Assembly: GCF_022690765.1 (NCBI RefSeq)
Contig: NZ_JALCZA010000016.1
Location: 1-64,000, forward strand
DNA: 64,000 nucleotides
Direction: 5' to 3'
Source: Anaeromyxobacter oryzisoli
GTDB taxonomy: Bacteria > Myxococcota > Myxococcia > Myxococcales > Anaeromyxobacteraceae
The position numbers and the translations under genes were made by a program. Below, in pieces: positions 60,124 through 64,000 of this stretch. The number at the start of each line of letters is the position of its first letter. Positions within the stretch are counted from its first letter, which is position 1. The notes below the pieces were generated by a model, which saw only the letters and a list, made by a program, of their open reading frames with translations, was not told where the DNA came from and made no database searches.

Positions 60124-60371
60124 ACCCGAGCGCGCTGCGGCAATGTGACGCGCACGCTCGACCGTTCGTAGTCCCTGAAGTTTCGCGGGCGTACGTGTGA
60201 CCGGTCCGGAAGGGGTGAGCCCCGGGTGATCGCTGGGAGATCGCCCGCGCGGGGGCGCCCGGTCGCGTGGACCGAGACCCCGCGCCGAGCGCCGATCGGC
60301 GCTGCTCCGCGGTGAACGCGCGGTGTGAAGTCGCTTGCGCCGCCCGGTCGGAGGAGGCAAGAGGAGCCGGA

Positions 60372-61325
60372 ATGTCCTCTTCTTCCCGGCCCGTCCCCCT
60401 CGCCCGGTTCGCGTGGCTCTCCATCGCGGCGGCGGTGACGACCATCGGCATGAAGACGGTGGCGTACCTGCTCACCGGCTCGGTCGGCCTCCTCTCGGAC
60501 GCCCTCGAGTCGATCGTGAACCTGGTCGCCGCGGTGCTGACCCTGCTCATGCTCAACGTCGCGGCGCGGCCGGAGGACGAGGAGCACGCGTACGGCTACG
60601 GGAAGGCGGAGTACTTCGCGAGCGGGGCGGAGGGGGCGCTGATCCTCCTCGCGGCGGTCGCCATCGGGTGGACCTCCGCCGGCCGCCTCCTCGCCCCGCG
60701 CCCCATCGAGCAGGCCGGGCTCGGCCTCGTCGTGTCCACCGGCGCCTCGCTCGTGAACCTGGCCGTCGCCCGGGTCCTCCTCGCCGCCGGCCGGCGCCAC
60801 CGCTCGATCGCGCTCGAGGCGGACGCCCACCACCTCCTCACCGACGTCTGGACGAGCGTCGCGGTGCTGGTCGGCATCGGCGCGGTGGCGCTCAGCGGGT
60901 GGCAGCGGCTCGACCCGATCATCGCCCTCCTCGTCGCGGCGAACATCGTCTGGACCGGCGTCCGGATCCTGCGCCGCTCGGCCGTCGGCCTGCTCGATCG
61001 CGCGCTCCCGGCGCCCGAGCAGGAGGCGCTCCGGTCGGTGCTCGCGCGGCGCGGCGCGCCGGTGCAGTTCCACGCGCTCCGGACGCGGCAGGCGGGCCCG
61101 CGGCGGTTCGTCGAGCTGCACGTCCTGGTGCCGGGCGACTGGAGCGTCACCCGCGGCCACGCGCTGCTCGAGGAGATCGAGCAGGAGATCCGCGACGTGG
61201 TCCCGCAGTGCAAGGTGACCACCCACCTCGAGCCGCTCGAGGATCCGACCTCGTGGCAGGACGTCGGCCTCGACCGCGCCGCGCCGGCGGATCCCGCGGC
61301 CCCGCACACCGGCGCGGCGCGCTGA
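60372..61325 (+). CDS. Cation diffusion facilitator (CDF) metal efflux transporter
   Basis: A 317-residue membrane protein with an AGGAG site six bases before the ATG. Six transmembrane segments include the family motifs SVGLLSDALESIVNLVAA (helix 2) and EADAHHLLTDVWTSVAV (helix 5, HxxxD metal site). A cytoplasmic C-terminal domain follows (about 210-300). Family members export zinc, iron, manganese or cobalt using protons; the substrate cannot be read here. In an iron- or metal-reducing organism it may handle released metal. It shares an upstream region with the cytochrome maturation operon. Confidence 0.9.
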   Translation: MSSSSRPVPLARFAWLSIAAAVTTIGMKTVAYLLTGSVGLLSDALESIVNLVAAVLTLLMLNVAARPEDEEHAYGYGKAEYFASGAEGALILLAAVAIGWTSAGRLLAPRPIEQAGLGLVVSTGASLVNLAVARVLLAAGRRHRSIALEADAHHLLTDVWTSVAVLVGIGAVALSGWQRLDPIIALLVAANIVWTGVRILRRSAVGLLDRALPAPEQEALRSVLARRGAPVQFHALRTRQAGPRRFVELHVLVPGDWSVTRGHALLEEIEQEIRDVVPQCKVTTHLEPLEDPTSWQDVGLDRAAPADPAAPHTGAAR

Positions 61326-61431
61326 CGCCGCGCGTGGCGGGGCGGCGCGCCCTCCCCGCGCCCGGGGTGCGCGTCCGACCCGGGATCGGGTATCCTCGTC
61401 CTTCTCCCCACTCCACGCGGGATCGACACGG

Positions 61432-62505
61432 ATGCACCGGACCGAGAACCTGAACGTCGTCGCCTTCGACCTGATGCCCTCGCCGGAGGAGCTCAAGGCG
61501 CGGGCCCCCCTCTCCGACGCGGCGGCGCGGACCGTGGTGCAGAGCCGCCGGACCCTCGAGGCGATCCTCGACGGCCGCGACCCGCGGCTCTTCGTCGTGG
61601 TGGGCCCGTGCTCGATGCACGATCCGGTCGCGGGGCTCGACTACGCGCGGCGCCTGCGCGCCCTCTCGGACGAGGTGAAGGACACCCTCCACCTCGTCAT
61701 GCGCGTGTACTTCGAGAAGCCGCGCACGTCCCTCGGCTGGAAGGGCTTCATCAACGACCCGCGGATGGACGACTCCTTCCGGATCGACGAGGGCATGCTC
61801 GAGGCCCGGCGCTTCCTCCTCGCCGTGAACGAGCTCGGGGTCCCCGCCGGGACCGAGGCGCTCGACCCGATCGGCCCCCACTTCTACGGCGACCTCGTCG
61901 CGTGGACCGCGATCGGCGCCCGCACGTCCGAGTCCCAGACCCACCGCGAGATGGCGTCCGGGCTCTCCACGCCGGTCGGCTTCAAGAACGGCACCGACGG
62001 CGACGTGGACGCGGCGGTGAACGCGATCCTCTCCGCGCGCGGGGCGCACGCGTTCCTCGGCATCAACGACCACGGGAACAACGCGATCATCCGGACCCGC
62101 GGCAACCCCTACGGCCACGTCGTGCTCCGCGGCGGCGGCGGCCGGCCCAACTACGACACGGTCTCCATCTCGCTCGCGGAGCAGGCGCTCCTCAAGGCGA
62201 AGCTCCCGCTCAACATCGTGGTGGACTGCTCGCACGGGAACTCCTGGAAGAAGCCCGAGCTCCAGCCGCTCGTCATGCGCGACGTGGTGCACCAGATCCG
62301 CGAGGGGAACCGCTCCGTCGTCGGGCTGATGGTGGAGAGCTTCATCGGCGCCGGGAACCAGCCGCTCCTGCCGCCGGACCGCTCGCAGCTCAAGTACGGC
62401 GTCTCCGTCACCGACGCCTGCGTGTCGTGGGAGACGACCGCGGAGATGATCCGCGAGGCGCGCGAGGTCCTGAAGGACGTGCTGCCGGGGCGGAAGCGGG
62501 GGTAG
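61432..62505 (+). CDS. aroG: 3-deoxy-7-phosphoheptulonate synthase, class I
   Basis: A 357-residue enzyme, full length for class I (AroF/G/H) DAHP synthase, which condenses phosphoenolpyruvate with erythrose 4-phosphate at the entry of the shikimate pathway. Recognised motifs are VVGPCSMHDP, RVYFEKPRTSLGWKG, PVGFKNGTDG and NIVVDCSHGNSWKK, with metal and substrate ligands intact. Which isozyme (Phe-, Tyr- or Trp-sensitive) cannot be told from this. It is monocistronic and converges on prfC with a short hairpin between. Confidence 0.93.
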   Translation: MHRTENLNVVAFDLMPSPEELKARAPLSDAAARTVVQSRRTLEAILDGRDPRLFVVVGPCSMHDPVAGLDYARRLRALSDEVKDTLHLVMRVYFEKPRTSLGWKGFINDPRMDDSFRIDEGMLEARRFLLAVNELGVPAGTEALDPIGPHFYGDLVAWTAIGARTSESQTHREMASGLSTPVGFKNGTDGDVDAAVNAILSARGAHAFLGINDHGNNAIIRTRGNPYGHVVLRGGGGRPNYDTVSISLAEQALLKAKLPLNIVVDCSHGNSWKKPELQPLVMRDVVHQIREGNRSVVGLMVESFIGAGNQPLLPPDRSQLKYGVSVTDACVSWETTAEMIREAREVLKDVLPGRKRG

Positions 62506-62506
62506 G

Positions 62507-62532
62507 GAGGAAGGCCTCGGAGGCCTCTCCTC
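62507..62532. terminator. Short hairpin between aroG and prfC
   Basis: AGGCCT-CGG-AGGCCT (62512-62526) is flanked by GAGG and CCTC, extending the stem with a bulge. It overlaps the last bases of prfC and could serve both convergent genes. No T run is present. Confidence 0.5.
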
Positions 62533-64000
62533 ACGCCGCCCTGACGACGACCCCGCTCGCGGTCTCGCCGAAGACGAACTCCGGGTGCAGCCGCTCGGCG
62601 GTCTGGAGCGCCCACGCGCGGTCGAAGAGCACCACCGGCCGGCCGCGGACGTCGAGCACCACCATCCCCTCGACCGCGTCCGAGAGCGCCTCGAGATCGA
62701 GCGGCGCGCCGTCGGCCCGGGACGGCCACCGGGCGAGCTGCCACGGCACCGGCTCGAGGCGGACCTGGGCGCCGTACTCGGACTCGAGGCGGTACTTCAC
62801 CACCTCGAACTGGAGCTGCCCGAGCGCGCCGAGGACGAGGTCGCCCGCCCGGCCGGCGGGCGGCTGGTAGAGCTGGATCGTCCCCTCCTGCGCGAGCTGC
62901 TCGATCCCGCGGGCGAACTGCTTGCGCTTCATCGGATCGACCATCACGAGGCGCGCGAAGTGCTCCGGCGCGAAGCTCGGGATGGGCTCGAACGAGAAGC
63001 GCGATCCGCCGGTCAGGGTGTCCCCGATCTCGAAGAGATCGGGATCGTGCACGCCGACCACGTCCCCGGGGAAGCCCTCGTCTACCACGGTGCGATCGCG
63101 CGCCATGAACTGGGACGGGTTCGCGAGCCGGATCTCCTTGCCGCTCCGGACGTGCGTGACCTTCATCCCGCGGGTCATCTTGCCCGAGCAGATCCGGACG
63201 AACGCCACCCGGTCGCGGTGCGCCCGGTCCATGTTCGCCTGGATCTTGAAGACGAAGCCGCTGAACTCGTCGCGCGAGGGCTCGACGGGCCCCTGGTCCG
63301 TCGCGCGCGGCCGCGGCGCCGGCATCAGCTCGCAGAACGACTCGAGGAACGCCTCGAGGCCGAAGTTGTTGATGGCGCTGCCGAAGAAGAGCGGCGAGAG
63401 CGCGCCCTGGAGGAACCGCTCCTGGTCGAAGCCGTCGCCGGCGAGCTCGAGCAGCTCGGCGTCCTGCCGGAGCCGGTCGTAGCCGTCGTCGTCCAGCTCG
63501 GCCCGGACGAGCGGGTCGTCGATCCCGGTCACCTCGACGGGCGGGCGCTCGGCGCCGAGGGTCGCCGACGACGCGGCGTGGTCGGCGTCGAACAGGTAGA
63601 CGCGGCGAGCGACCCGGTGCCACACGCCGCGGAAGACGCCGCCCCGGAAGATGGGCCAGGTGATCGGGTAGACGCCGATGCCGAGGACGCTCTCGACCTC
63701 GCCGATGAGGTCGAACGGGTCGCGCCCCGCCCGGTCCATCTTGTTCACGAAGCTGAAGATCGGGATCGCCCGCTGCTTGCACACGCGGAAGAGCTTGCGC
63801 GTCTGGGCCTCGACGCCCTTCGCCCGGTCGAGGAGCATCACCGCGCCGTCCACGGCGTGCAGCGTCCGGTAGGTGTCCTCGCTGAAGTCGGCGTGGCCGG
63901 GCGTGTCGAGCAGGTTGAGCTGGAAGCCGTGGTAGGGGAACTGGAGGACCGAGGTGGTGATGGAGATGCCGCGCTCGCGCTCCATCTCCATCCAGTCGGA
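62531..64000 (-). CDS. prfC: Peptide chain release factor 3, N-terminus outside window
   Basis: The visible 490 residues are the C-terminal part of RF3, a GTPase that recycles RF1/RF2 after termination. Seen are RGISITTSVLQF (switch I), DTPGHADFSEDT (G3), FVNKMDRAGRDP (G4, NKxD) and the domain II/III sequences (RFSFEPIPSFAPEHFARL, GQLQFEVVKYRLESEYG). The P-loop and start lie beyond position 64000. The family is unambiguous and distinct from EF-G by length and domain III. Confidence 0.94.
   Translation of the reverse strand, partial: SDWMEMERERGISITTSVLQFPYHGFQLNLLDTPGHADFSEDTYRTLHAVDGAVMLLDRAKGVEAQTRKLFRVCKQRAIPIFSFVNKMDRAGRDPFDLIGEVESVLGIGVYPITWPIFRGGVFRGVWHRVARRVYLFDADHAASSATLGAERPPVEVTGIDDPLVRAELDDDGYDRLRQDAELLELAGDGFDQERFLQGALSPLFFGSAINNFGLEAFLESFCELMPAPRPRATDQGPVEPSRDEFSGFVFKIQANMDRAHRDRVAFVRICSGKMTRGMKVTHVRSGKEIRLANPSQFMARDRTVVDEGFPGDVVGVHDPDLFEIGDTLTGGSRFSFEPIPSFAPEHFARLVMVDPMKRKQFARGIEQLAQEGTIQLYQPPAGRAGDLVLGALGQLQFEVVKYRLESEYGAQVRLEPVPWQLARWPSRADGAPLDLEALSDAVEGMVVLDVRGRPVVLFDRAWALQTAERLHPEFVFGETASGVVVRAA

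Larger units (their letters stand above)
59945..60371. other. Divergent control region between the cytochrome maturation operon and a CDF gene
   Basis: 427 bp with no gene. It holds two FNR-type sites (listed separately) and a 7+3+7 inverted repeat, GTGCGCA-AGC-TGCGCAC, at 59991-60007 in the leader of the lipoprotein gene. The rest shows nothing else. Confidence 0.6.

Overview
The window is uniformly high in GC, with G or C in most third codon positions. It carries many multiheme c-type cytochromes, a MYXO-CTERM-like C-terminus and abundant sigma-54 regulation. This combination points to an Anaeromyxobacter-like myxobacterium (Myxococcota) that respires anaerobically. That assignment is inferred from gene content; no rRNA gene is present.

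Layout. (1) 1-3756, minus: a chemosensory operon cheW - cheY-like - MCP - cheR with 4-base start/stop overlaps; cheR runs off the left edge. (2) 4195-12734, minus: a formate dehydrogenase locus. The catalytic subunit reads through an in-frame UGA (9846-9848) followed by a clear bacterial SECIS hairpin, so it is a selenoprotein that a naive gene finder would split in two. It is followed by a ferredoxin/NrfD-type fusion and by fdhE. A near-perfect sigma-54 promoter and a 21-bp palindrome lie between this operon and an AcoR-like sigma-54 activator. (3) 12939-18219: a two-HAMP/PAS membrane protein with no output domain, a SET-domain protein with a small secreted partner, and a CHASE-GAF histidine kinase. 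(4) 18284-33600, minus: a long run of exported proteins: a 6-heme cytochrome, a YVTN propeller lipoprotein, an outer-membrane barrel candidate with a discoidin-like insert, two CsgG/GNA1162-like lipoproteins, a PpiC isomerase, a 26-heme and a 16-heme cytochrome, two NHL propellers and a ZU5-like lipoprotein. (5) 34924-44231: a 12-heme OmcA/MtrC-type lipoprotein, a convergent 10-heme lipoprotein sharing its InlB-like N-terminal domain, a matrixin protease pair, and a triheme/beta-barrel fusion overlapping a tetraheme cytochrome. (6) 44401-50042: a small membrane protein, an Lhr helicase and a low-complexity secreted protein. (7) 50412-55400, minus: a C4-dicarboxylate locus (sensor kinase with solute-binding domain, DctD-like regulator, DctA). 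(8) 55480-59944, minus: a Bax-inhibitor-like protein and the ResB/CcsA cytochrome c maturation pair behind a perfect FNR box. (9) 60372-64000: a CDF transporter, DAHP synthase and the C-terminal part of release factor 3.

How it fits together. Formate oxidation can feed electrons to quinone. The cytochrome block supplies at least 77 CxxCH heme sites that could carry electrons across the periplasm and outer membrane. System II maturation (ResB/CcsA) attaches those hemes, and an anaerobic regulator of the FNR type probably controls it. C4-dicarboxylate uptake could provide donor or acceptor. The most distinctive unit is block 4, which I read as a candidate outer-membrane electron-transfer or secretion assembly of unrecognised type. 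The selenoprotein signal is the best-supported single discovery.
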